Of a stretch of 19,302 nucleotides of DNA, positions 7,510 to 15,402 are shown piece by piece (within the stretch, counting starts at the first letter, position 1; each line of letters opens with the position of its first letter). This stretch comes from Propionibacteriaceae bacterium (lineage in GTDB: Bacteria; Actinomycetota; Actinomycetes; Propionibacteriales; Propionibacteriaceae): contig JAKDIK010000010.1 in the NCBI GenBank assembly GCA_030450535.1, positions 1 to 19,302 of the forward strand, given 5' to 3'. A program made the translations under genes and the position numbers. The notes under the pieces are model-generated. The model had not been told where the DNA came from. It saw only the letters and a program-made list of their open reading frames with translations, and ran no database searches.

Positions 7510-8112
7510 ATGACGACGATCAAGACGCTGTTGTTGGACGCCGACGGAGTCACCCAGTACAGCTGGACCTTCATGGAGAAGATGAGCGGACTGTTGGACG
7601 GCAGGGCCACGCTCGAGGAGATCTCGGAGGTGGAGGCACCCAACCTCACCGGCGAGCGCGACTTCGACGCCGACCTGCGGGCCTTCGTCGCCGAGCGCGG
7701 CATCGACGCCGACGTCGAGGACATGTACGCCATCTGGAACGACATCAATCCCGATCCCGAGATCCTGGACATGATCGCGAAGATCAGCGCCCAGGGGACG
7801 CCGGTCTACATGGGTACCAACCAGCAGCCGGTGCGCGGCCGCTACATGGTGGACCACCTGGAGCTCTACCCCGACGTCATCCGGCAGTTCCACAGCTGGC
7901 AGATCGGGCTGGCGAAGCCGGATCCGCGGTTCTTCACCCACATCGTCGAGGAGCTCGACCTGGACCCGTCGACGACACTGTTCATCGACGACCTGCAGGC
8001 CAACGTGGACGCGGCGCGCTCGGTCGGGCTCGTGGCCGAGTTCCACGACCGCCGCAACGGCGCCGCCGGCGTCCGGGAGATCCTGGTCTCCCACGGACTG
8101 CTGGACGCCTGA
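7510..8112 (+). CDS. HAD superfamily hydrolase (subfamily IA-like)
   Basis: A 200-residue protein. HAD motif I is LLLDADGV with nucleophile D10 and acid/base D12, motif II is GTNQQ with T103, motif III is LAKPD with K136, and motif IV is FIDDLQANVDAA with D160 and D161. A helical cap of about 80 residues lies between motifs I and II, as in subfamily I. The substrate cannot be told; such proteins are usually small-molecule phosphatases. The ATG at 7510 is preferred over the in-frame ATG/GTG near 7429 because the HAD fold starts right after it and a -10 element lies 7 nt before it. It converges on lanG with 20 bp between the stops. Confidence 0.88.
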   Translation: MTTIKTLLLDADGVTQYSWTFMEKMSGLLDGRATLEEISEVEAPNLTGERDFDADLRAFVAERGIDADVEDMYAIWNDINPDPEILDMIAKISAQGTPVYMGTNQQPVRGRYMVDHLELYPDVIRQFHSWQIGLAKPDPRFFTHIVEELDLDPSTTLFIDDLQANVDAARSVGLVAEFHDRRNGAAGVREILVSHGLLDA

Positions 8113-8132
8113 GGAACCCCGAGGTCGGGCGC

Positions 8133-8921
8133 CTACTTCACGTCGCGGCGCACGGTCGCCCACCAGGCCGCCGCAACGAGCGCTGCCGTCGTGGTGAGTT
8201 GCCCGAGCGCAGCCCAGCCGGCGCCCGGCAGGGATACGTCCGACAGCTCCGGTACGACGGCCTTGCCGGACGCGAAGGGCAGCACGTAGGCCAGCCACGG
8301 CGCGCCGGGGATGTCGACGAGATACGCCTCCAGAAAGAGGTAGACCACCAGGATGATGCCGACCGACAGCGCCAGATTGCGCGTCAGGGCGGCGATGCTC
8401 ACCGCGATGAAGGACCAGCAGGCCACCACGAAAGCCAGCCGGGCGCCGGCCCACAGCCCCGCGGGAGTGATCACGTAGCCCAGGGCGCTCGGCTGGCCGA
8501 TGATGACGGCGTACACCGCGTGGCAGGCTGGGACGAGGAGGACGACCGCGGCCACGCCGACCGCGGCGGCGAGGACGCCCTTGGCGAGGAACACCGTGCC
8601 GCGTTGCGGCACCGCGAGGAACGTGGCCCGCAGGACGCCGTTGGTGACCTCACCGAAGAACACGTGGGCGGCCCACACCAGCAGGATGGGGATGGCGGTG
8701 AGCACCAGACCGTACGCGCCCCAGGCGTCCGCCAGCGGAGCCTCATCGGCGCTGGCGAAGGCCAGCGCCATGCTGCTCATGGCGGCGACGGTGAGCAGGG
8801 CCACGATCGCGGTGGCGATCAGCGAGATGGCCAGGGTGTGGGTGGAGGTGGCCTTGATGGCCTCGCCTCGTAGGGCACGGGTGAAGGTCGAACCGGGGCT
8901 GGACGTGAGGGTGGTGGTCAT
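8133..8921 (-). CDS. lanG: LanG-like ABC permease of lantibiotic immunity
   Basis: A 262-residue ABC-2-type permease with six hydrophobic segments (e.g. LAISLIATAIVALLTVAAM, LVLTAIPILLVWAAHVFFGE, LSVGIILVVYLFLEAYL). The FFGEVTNGVLRATFLAVPQR segment after the second helix is typical of permeases in LanFEG and bacitracin-type exporters. It starts at ATG 8921 with AAGGAG at 8927-8932, a Shine-Dalgarno sequence that overlaps the lanE stop region; only 2 nt separate TGA and ATG. It is the last gene of the lan operon. Role inferred: with LanF and LanE it expels the producer's own lantibiotic from the membrane. Permeases of unrelated ABC exporters look similar, so the role rests on context. Confidence 0.82.
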   Translation of the reverse strand: MTTTLTSSPGSTFTRALRGEAIKATSTHTLAISLIATAIVALLTVAAMSSMALAFASADEAPLADAWGAYGLVLTAIPILLVWAAHVFFGEVTNGVLRATFLAVPQRGTVFLAKGVLAAAVGVAAVVLLVPACHAVYAVIIGQPSALGYVITPAGLWAGARLAFVVACWSFIAVSIAALTRNLALSVGIILVVYLFLEAYLVDIPGAPWLAYVLPFASGKAVVPELSDVSLPGAGWAALGQLTTTAALVAAAWWATVRRDVK

Positions 8922-8923
8922 GG

Positions 8924-9724
8924 TCACTCCTTGATGGTGTTGGTGTCGTCGCGGTGGCGCCAGGCGCCGGCGACGAGCAGGACGACGGTGAGGACGGCCA
9001 GGGGCGCAAAGCCCCAGTGGTAACTCCACAGGTAGGGGAGGTCGTAGCCGGTGGTGTCGATGAAGTAGCTGAGGTTGCGCCAGGGGGTCAGCACGCCGAG
9101 GTTGGCGAACTCGCCGAAGAGGCTCGCGATCTGGTTCTCGAACCACACCCAGACGAAGCCGATGACGGCGCTCACCAGCAGGCTGCGGGTCAGCGCGGCG
9201 ATCGCCACCCCGAGGGCCGCGCACAGGGCGGTGATCACCGCGACGCGCAGTCCGTAGCCGGCGAACACGGCCGGGGCGGTGGTGATCGGCGCGGCGACAG
9301 GGCCGAGGGCCAGCCGGACTCCGAGCGGGACGCCGAGCCCGCTGACGAGCCCGATCGCGAAGCCCCAGGCGGTGGCCACGGCGACCTTTGCGGCGTAGAC
9401 GCCCACCGGGTGGGGGGCCACGGTCCGGGTGACGACCGCGGTGCCGCTCTCCCGTTCGCCTGTCAACAGCACCGCCCCCAGCACGAGGGCGACGACGATG
9501 GTGAGCCGGGTGACCCCCAGCCAGAACAGGGGACCCAGGTCGGCGTCCGCTCCGGCCGCGGCGATCTGCTCGGCGAACCGGGTGCGGTTGAGGAGCGCGG
9601 GGGCGGTGGCCCAGCCGACGCCGAGCACGAGGGCGCCCGCCGAGAAGGCCCAGCTCTCGGGAATCGTCCGGCCCTTGATCCATTCGGCGGCGAGAATGCC
9701 GTCAGACGCGACCACGGTACTCAT
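8924..9724 (-). CDS. lanE: LanE-like ABC permease of lantibiotic immunity
   Basis: A 266-residue ABC-2-type permease with about six membrane helices. The early motif ILAAEWIKGRTIPESW and the LLTGERESGTAVVTRTVAP segment match the common start of such permeases (an E-x-K-x-R patch before the first helix, then G-E-R-x-x-G-T). It overlaps lanF by 23 nt. The start is uncertain: ATG 9724 directly abuts the Shine-Dalgarno sequence GGGGAGG (9725-9731), while GTG 9715 lies 9 nt after it, a better spacing, and would make a 263-residue protein. It probably forms the membrane part of the immunity exporter with LanG. Confidence 0.82.
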   Translation of the reverse strand: MSTVVASDGILAAEWIKGRTIPESWAFSAGALVLGVGWATAPALLNRTRFAEQIAAAGADADLGPLFWLGVTRLTIVVALVLGAVLLTGERESGTAVVTRTVAPHPVGVYAAKVAVATAWGFAIGLVSGLGVPLGVRLALGPVAAPITTAPAVFAGYGLRVAVITALCAALGVAIAALTRSLLVSAVIGFVWVWFENQIASLFGEFANLGVLTPWRNLSYFIDTTGYDLPYLWSYHWGFAPLAVLTVVLLVAGAWRHRDDTNTIKE

Positions 9725-10421
9725 CCTCCCCGGCGATCTCGGCGAAGAACGCGTCCTCCAGGCTGGTGCCGCTCTGGACGTAATCGCTGATCGGCGCGTT
9801 ACCGCGGGCGCGGCCGCGCGCGATGATGACAATGTCGTCGACGGTCTGGGCGACCTCGCTCAGCATGTGGCTGGACACGAGGACGCCGCGGCCCTCGTCC
9901 GCGAAGCGGCGCATCAGCGAGCGCATCCAGCGGATGCCCTCGGGGTCAAGTCCGTTGAGCGGCTCGTCGAACACGAGGTACAACGGGTCGCCGAGCAGCG
10001 CACCGGCCAGTCCCAGGCGCTGGCGCATCCCGAGGGAGTACTCGCCGGCGCGGCGTCCGGCGGCGTCGGTGAGCCCGACGATGTCGAGGCACTCGTCGAC
10101 GCGGGCGGCGCTGATGCCGTTGGTGGCCGCCATCCAGCGCAGGTGGTTGCGGCCGGACCGGCGGGGATGGACCCAGCCGGCGTCCAGCAGGGCACCGACC
10201 ACGGTCATCGGCCGGGCGAGGCTCCGGTAGGGCTGGCCGTCGATCAGCGCGTCGCCCCCGGTGGGGTTCTCCAAACCGAGGAGCAGACGCAGGGTGGTGG
10301 ACTTGCCGGCGCCGTTGGGCCCCAGGAAGCCGGTGATCGTGCCGGGTGACACGCTGAAGGTGGCGTTGTTGACGGCCACCAGGGGGCCGTAGTGCTTGGT
10401 GAGTCCGTTGATGGTGATCAT
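9702..10421 (-). CDS. lanF: LanF-like ABC transporter ATPase of lantibiotic immunity
   Basis: A 239-residue ATPase with all ABC elements: Walker A GPNGAGKST with K40, an ABC signature of degenerate form (YSLGMRQRL instead of LSGGQ, normal in this subfamily), Walker B LYLVFDEPLNGLD and H-loop SSHMLSE. It starts at ATG 10421 with GAGGAG about 6 nt upstream and lies 27 nt after lanM2. It would power the LanE-LanG permease pair and give self-protection. Bacitracin- or BcrA-like exporters share this design; placement at the end of a lantibiotic operon supports the LanF role. Confidence 0.88.
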   Translation of the reverse strand: MITINGLTKHYGPLVAVNNATFSVSPGTITGFLGPNGAGKSTTLRLLLGLENPTGGDALIDGQPYRSLARPMTVVGALLDAGWVHPRRSGRNHLRWMAATNGISAARVDECLDIVGLTDAAGRRAGEYSLGMRQRLGLAGALLGDPLYLVFDEPLNGLDPEGIRWMRSLMRRFADEGRGVLVSSHMLSEVAQTVDDIVIIARGRARGNAPISDYVQSGTSLEDAFFAEIAGEDEYRGRV

Positions 10422-10448
10422 GGTCTGCTCCTCGGTGTGGGTGTGATG

Positions 10449-13232
10449 TCACGCTACGGATGACGCGACGGTCGGCGGTACGGCCGAAGGGCGTGCGAGC
10501 GGCCAACTTTCGTTGGGGGGCTGGGGCGCGGAATCGACAGGTGAGGGATCGACCTCCAGCGCCACGGGGAAGCCCAGCTGGGCGTCCGGTTCGTCGAGCA
10601 GCAGGACCGTGTCCGCGACGCCGCTCCAGCCGAGCGCGTAGCCCAGTAGCGCGGTGTGGCCGTGCATGCCGGTGTGGAAGCCGTGCTGTCGCGCTTGGGC
10701 GAACGCCCGGGACAGGTGATCGCGGGCTCGGCCCGGGCCGCTGCCGCGCCGAGCGTCGATCCAGGCGAGCACTTGGGCGATGCCCGCTTCACCATGGCAG
10801 ACGCTGACGTCGACCGCGCTCGCCGCATCGAGCGTGAGCGCGCGGGCTAGCAGTTCTTCGACGGACGCCTCGGGCAGCCCGGCGTCGGCCGCCGCGAGGG
10901 CGACCCCGGCGGCGCCGTTGCACCAGCCCCGCAGCGCACCATCGGGCAGGCTGCCGGCGGCGGCGTCCAGCGCCACCGTCGCTCGGCCGACCCAGTCCGG
11001 ACGCCCCAGCGACCGCCCGGCCCTGAGCAGCGCCCACCACAGGCCGAGCCGGCCGTGCAGAAGGTCGTGGTCCACGGCGACCTCGGGGTCGGCGAGCTGC
11101 TGTGCCACCCGCTCCGCGTGGTCGCGGAGGACGGCCTCGGCCGCCGGCCCGCGGGGCACGCCCGCGAGCAGGGCGACCAGCCCGGCGCTTCCGTGGGCGA
11201 CGTCGAGCGCACGGGCCGCCGGGGTGACATCCCGGGCGTCGGCCGAAGCCAGGAGCAACTCCAGCCCTTCCTCGCCCAGCACGAGAGGGGCGGACGCCGC
11301 ACCGCCGAGCACCGACCACGGCATCTCGGCCAGGATCGGACCCACGATGCCAACCCGGCGTCGCCAGCCCGCCATGGCGGCGCTGGCCTCCGCGGCGCGG
11401 CGTCCGGTGGCCCGGGCGTAGCGGCGCAGGAACGCCGGCGGTCCGCCCAGATCATGCAGGCTAATGCTGGCGCCCGAGTCGAACGTGTTGCCACCGATAC
11501 CGGTCCCGCCGCACCAGCCCCAGTCGTCGTGACCCTCGTCGTTCGAGGTGCGCAGGGCGAGTGCGCCGAGCGCATCGTGCCAGCGGTCCACGCCGGGGCC
11601 GGCGAGCAGCGGTCGGAACAGCGCGTCGTCGACCGTGCGGGGCTCGGGGCCCCGCCCCAGCTCGGAGCAGCAGGTCTCCAGGATCAGCAGATGCAGTTCC
11701 TCTGACAGCCCGAGTCCGATCCGCGTGCGGGCGATGGCGGCGTCCACCGCGCTGCTGCGGAATACCGGGGCCGGGGAGCGTCCCGCACCGTTGGCGTGGG
11801 TGTCGAGCACCCCGACGGTGAAGAGCGGCACGTCGCCTCGGCGCAGCTGCCGTCGCTCCGAGGAGACGAGCCACTCGGGATCGGCGCCCGCGTCCCCGGG
11901 GGCCCTCAGCAGGTCGAGCACCTCCTCCTCGGCATCGGCGTTGGCCAGCGGGGCCGGGTGGGTCAGCGCATCGAGGTAGCGTCCGTACACCTCGGTGGCC
12001 CGGAAGACGAACCGAACGGTCGCCTCGTTCGGCAGGGAGCGCAGGGCTTCCGCGAGAGCATCCTCGTTTCGGCGGACGGCCGTCAGGGCGTCCAGGTAGC
12101 CGGCCTTGAGTGCGCTGTACCAGACCAGCGGGTTTTGCGGCATCGCCCCGATGAACGGCACGTTCGCCTCCTGCGCCACCGACCAGTGCTGCCGTCGGAC
12201 GCTGAACGCGTCGCTGTTCTCGTCGGCGATCTGGAAGACGGTCTGCTCCGACGTCTGCGCCCACGGCACGCCGAGGCCCGACAGCAGCACATCCATGACA
12301 CTGGCTGTGTCCCGCACGGGAAGCAGCAAGGTGCCCAGGGGTGTGGCCGACAGCATCTCGGCGGTCGCCGGATCGAGGGCGTCGGGTGCGCCGACGTCCG
12401 GCTGCAGGACGGTCTCGGCGTCGATGATGACCGGACGCTCGCCGCGCACGAGGACGTTCTCGTGGTGCAGGTCGGTGGAGCCCCACAGTGCGGCGACCGC
12501 GGTGAGCGCGCCGAAGCGGTAGTAGAAGCGCTCGCACTGAGCTTCGCTGAGATCTGCTTCTCGAGCGACGAACTCCTGCCAGCCGTGGTCGCCGAAGGAA
12601 GCCGAGGCCGGCACGCAGCCCGTCAGCGAGTGGCGCAGGTCGGCGTCCAGCACACCCCAGAGGCGCGGCAGATGCTCGTCGAGCGCCAGTGAGCGGGGCT
12701 TGTGCACGAGGGACGCCCCCGAGGCGAGCCGCACGACCGTCACGGACCGCCCCTCCTCGTGGGTGTCGCCCTGGGCGAGCCCCAGACCTGCGATCCGGTC
12801 GTCCACGTCCATGAGCCCGCGCCGGGCGAGCTCGGCGCGATCGGCGAGGAAGTGGTCCAGGATCTCGACAACAGCGGACTCGGCCTGGCTGGCGAGGCGG
12901 GTCAGCCGCGGCGCAAGCCGGCCGGCGTCCGCCCAGATGCCGGCGAGCGCGCTCGGATCACTCAGTCGTTCGGCGTAGGCGCGCAGGGCCGTGTTGCTGG
13001 TGGGGTCGGGCTGTCCACCGTGGCGCTCCCGGAACGCGTGGAAGTCGGTGATGACGAGGCGCAGCACCTGATGCTGCACTGTCCCGGCGAACCAGTTCCT
13101 CACCTCGTCGGCCAGCCCGGCACCGGCGTCCTGAGCGACGGCCGGATGGTCGCGCACCACCGTCAGGTCGCCCAGGTGCCGCGCCGTCAGGGCGCTGCTG
13201 GCAAGGGCGAGGGGATGGGTGTCGTCACGCAT
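10449..13232 (-). CDS. lanM2: Class II lanthipeptide synthetase LanM (second copy)
   Basis: A 927-residue bifunctional enzyme. The N-terminal dehydratase domain phosphorylates and eliminates core Ser/Thr: it has VHKPRSLALDEHL, DHGWQEFV, the kinase-like TDLHHENVLV with D254, H256 and N259, and VIIDAETVL with D271. The C-terminal LanC-like cyclase has zinc ligands C771 (GWCNGAAG), C812 and H813 (VCHGEAG), and the final HTGMHGHTALL segment. All are intact. It starts at ATG 13232 with AGGAGGG upstream and overlaps lanT by 8 nt. Its position after lanT matches ltnM2 of lacticin 3147, which modifies the beta peptide, so it probably acts on lanA2; that pairing is an inference. It is only distantly similar to the other LanM here. 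Confidence 0.93.
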   Translation of the reverse strand: MRDDTHPLALASSALTARHLGDLTVVRDHPAVAQDAGAGLADEVRNWFAGTVQHQVLRLVITDFHAFRERHGGQPDPTSNTALRAYAERLSDPSALAGIWADAGRLAPRLTRLASQAESAVVEILDHFLADRAELARRGLMDVDDRIAGLGLAQGDTHEEGRSVTVVRLASGASLVHKPRSLALDEHLPRLWGVLDADLRHSLTGCVPASASFGDHGWQEFVAREADLSEAQCERFYYRFGALTAVAALWGSTDLHHENVLVRGERPVIIDAETVLQPDVGAPDALDPATAEMLSATPLGTLLLPVRDTASVMDVLLSGLGVPWAQTSEQTVFQIADENSDAFSVRRQHWSVAQEANVPFIGAMPQNPLVWYSALKAGYLDALTAVRRNEDALAEALRSLPNEATVRFVFRATEVYGRYLDALTHPAPLANADAEEEVLDLLRAPGDAGADPEWLVSSERRQLRRGDVPLFTVGVLDTHANGAGRSPAPVFRSSAVDAAIARTRIGLGLSEELHLLILETCCSELGRGPEPRTVDDALFRPLLAGPGVDRWHDALGALALRTSNDEGHDDWGWCGGTGIGGNTFDSGASISLHDLGGPPAFLRRYARATGRRAAEASAAMAGWRRRVGIVGPILAEMPWSVLGGAASAPLVLGEEGLELLLASADARDVTPAARALDVAHGSAGLVALLAGVPRGPAAEAVLRDHAERVAQQLADPEVAVDHDLLHGRLGLWWALLRAGRSLGRPDWVGRATVALDAAAGSLPDGALRGWCNGAAGVALAAADAGLPEASVEELLARALTLDAASAVDVSVCHGEAGIAQVLAWIDARRGSGPGRARDHLSRAFAQARQHGFHTGMHGHTALLGYALGWSGVADTVLLLDEPDAQLGFPVALEVDPSPVDSAPQPPNESWPLARPSAVPPTVASSVA

Positions 13233-15402
13233 GGGGGCCCTCCTGGGTGTGGTCGGCGTGGTCGGGGTCGTTGACGTGGTCGGCTCGGTAGAGGGCGGCG
13301 AACGCTCCGCCGGCTGAGATCAGGTCATCGTGGGTGCCGGATTCGACGATCTCCCCGTCCGCCAGCACGTGGATGCGGTCGCAGGCGCGGATCGTGGTCA
13401 GCCGATGAGCCAGGATGATTTGCGTACAGCCCAGCCGTGCCAGGTGCTCGGTCACGATGCGTTCGGTCACGGTGTCGAGGGCACTCGTGGCCTCGTCGAA
13501 CACCACGATGCGCGGGTTGCGCAGCAAAGCCCTCGCGATCGCCATGCGCTGGCGCTGGCCGCCGGAGAAATTGGCACCCTGCTCGGTGATCATCGTCTCG
13601 AACGCCATGGGGAGCTCGGCGATGAAGTCGAGGAACGGCAGGTGCAGGCAGCGTTCGACGGTCTCCTCCTTCGACAGGTTCGTCCCAAGGCGCAGGTTGT
13701 CGACGATCGAGGCGTCGTGCAGCCGCACGTCCTGCGGCACGTAGCCGATCTGCTGGCGCAGCCGGTCGAGGTTCCAATCGCTGACGTCGGTGCCGCCCAC
13801 CCGGACGCGACCGCCGGTCGGCGAGTGCAGGGCCGACATCACGAGCGCCAGACTGCTCTTGCCCGACCCGGAGGCGCCCACGATGGCGATCTTCTCCCCG
13901 GGTGCGACATGCAGCGTCACGTCCTTCACGACGCGCTCGCCGGAACCGCTGTAGGAGAAGCTGACGCGCTCGACGTCGATGGCGGGCAGTTCGAGCTCGT
14001 CGGTGCGGTGGCCGGATGCCTCGGGCGCGGTCTCGGTGATGTCGAGGACGCGGCGCATCAGGCGACAGGCCTGGACGAACTCGCTCCAACTCGCGAAGAT
14101 CGCGCTGCTCAGCCCGAGCAGGAGCGCTCCGACGCCCTGCACGGCGACCGCGGCCCCGATGGTGACCGTGCCGTCCAGCGTGAGCAGCAGGCCGACCGCC
14201 ACCAACGCCAGGGGGCCGAAGACCTGGACCGCCCCCAGCACGCCCCCAACTAGGCCGTCTTGTAGATGCATCCGCCGGCGCATGGCCCGCAGGGACGCGT
14301 CGTAGGTCACCTTCCAGCGGGCGAAGAACTCGTCGCGATAGCCGCCCATCTTGATCGCGGCGATGGACGAGACAGCGTCGTACTCGATGGCTTGGCTCTG
14401 GCTCAGGTGGGCGATCTCGGTGTCCATGACCTCGGTCATCGGACGCTGCGTCATCACGAGCAGCACCAGGCACAGCCCGAAGACCCCGGCTGTGACGGCT
14501 CCCAGAAGCGGCGACACCCAGAAGACGTAACCCATCATGACGCCGGCGATGCCGATATCGAGAACACCGCTCACGATGCGCGTCGACAGCAGGTCGCGGA
14601 CGGACGTGACGCTGCCCATCCGATAGAGCAGCTCGCCGACCTGCCGGGTCGAGAAGAAGGTATAAGGCAGGCGCAGCAAATGGCCGAAGACTGTCTCCAT
14701 GAGGTGGCCGCCGACGAGGGCGAGCGTGCGCGAGAGCACGAACGTCCGGACGGCCTGCAGCGCGAAGTACAACACCACCCCCGCTGGAGCGGCGGCGAGC
14801 ATCGCCCAAAGGCGCTGCTCGGCATCCGGTTGGGTGATGCTGTCGACGGTCCACGAGACGGCGAACGGCATCGTGGCGGTCACCAGGTAGCCGAGCACCG
14901 CGAGGACCAGCGAGTACAGCAGTGCCTGTCCCGCCCCGGGGGGGATCAGTGGGAAGCTGCGCCACTCGGCCAGCAGAATACGACGCTTCCGTACGAAACC
15001 GTCGCCGGGAGCCGCGAGCACGATGACGCCGCTGAAGCCCGCTTCGAGTTCGGCTGTGGTGATGCGCCGTCGCCCCATGGCGGGATCCATGAGGATCGCG
15101 CCGGTGCGGGTGACCCGCTCCAGGACGACGAAGTGGTAGCCCTCCCAGAAGATGATGACGGGGATGTCAAACAAGGCCAGCGGCGCGGGGCTGGCGGCCT
15201 CGAACAGCCGCACCTGCATGCCGCGGCTCCGCAGCAGGTTGGCGAGCTGGCCCACGGTGGAGCCATCGCGCCCGACCTCGAGATCGGCGCGCAGCTCGGT
15301 CATCGATTCGTGGCGCCCGTGCGTGGCCAGCACCGAGCTGACGCAGCAGATGCCGCACTCGGTGGCCGTAACCTGCGTGATGACGGGGACGCGTGTTCTC
15401 AT
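13225..15402 (-). CDS. lanT: LanT: C39 peptidase-ABC transporter for leader removal and export
   Basis: A 725-residue protein in three parts. The N-terminal C39 peptidase (about 1-135) has the full catalytic triad C16 (TATECGICC), H90 (YHFVVLE) and D106 (LMDPAMG), with Q10 for the oxyanion hole. The membrane domain spans about 150-440. The ATPase has Walker A GASGSGKSS with K515, signature NFSGGQRQR, and Walker B IVVFDEATSALD. Such proteins cut double-glycine leaders and pump the mature peptide out. The start ATG at 15402 overlaps the lanM1 stop (TGATG) with GGAGG upstream. The frame is open 150 codons further, but only inside lanM1, so that extension is rejected. It is the only processing protease in the window. 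Confidence 0.95.
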   Translation of the reverse strand: MRTRVPVITQVTATECGICCVSSVLATHGRHESMTELRADLEVGRDGSTVGQLANLLRSRGMQVRLFEAASPAPLALFDIPVIIFWEGYHFVVLERVTRTGAILMDPAMGRRRITTAELEAGFSGVIVLAAPGDGFVRKRRILLAEWRSFPLIPPGAGQALLYSLVLAVLGYLVTATMPFAVSWTVDSITQPDAEQRLWAMLAAAPAGVVLYFALQAVRTFVLSRTLALVGGHLMETVFGHLLRLPYTFFSTRQVGELLYRMGSVTSVRDLLSTRIVSGVLDIGIAGVMMGYVFWVSPLLGAVTAGVFGLCLVLLVMTQRPMTEVMDTEIAHLSQSQAIEYDAVSSIAAIKMGGYRDEFFARWKVTYDASLRAMRRRMHLQDGLVGGVLGAVQVFGPLALVAVGLLLTLDGTVTIGAAVAVQGVGALLLGLSSAIFASWSEFVQACRLMRRVLDITETAPEASGHRTDELELPAIDVERVSFSYSGSGERVVKDVTLHVAPGEKIAIVGASGSGKSSLALVMSALHSPTGGRVRVGGTDVSDWNLDRLRQQIGYVPQDVRLHDASIVDNLRLGTNLSKEETVERCLHLPFLDFIAELPMAFETMITEQGANFSGGQRQRMAIARALLRNPRIVVFDEATSALDTVTERIVTEHLARLGCTQIILAHRLTTIRACDRIHVLADGEIVESGTHDDLISAGGAFAALYRADHVNDPDHADHTQEGPHA

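Noticed and set aside
8113..8132. A terminator between the HAD gene and lanG (CCCGAGGTCGGG)
   Set aside because: Only a 4-bp stem with no T-run; too weak to call.
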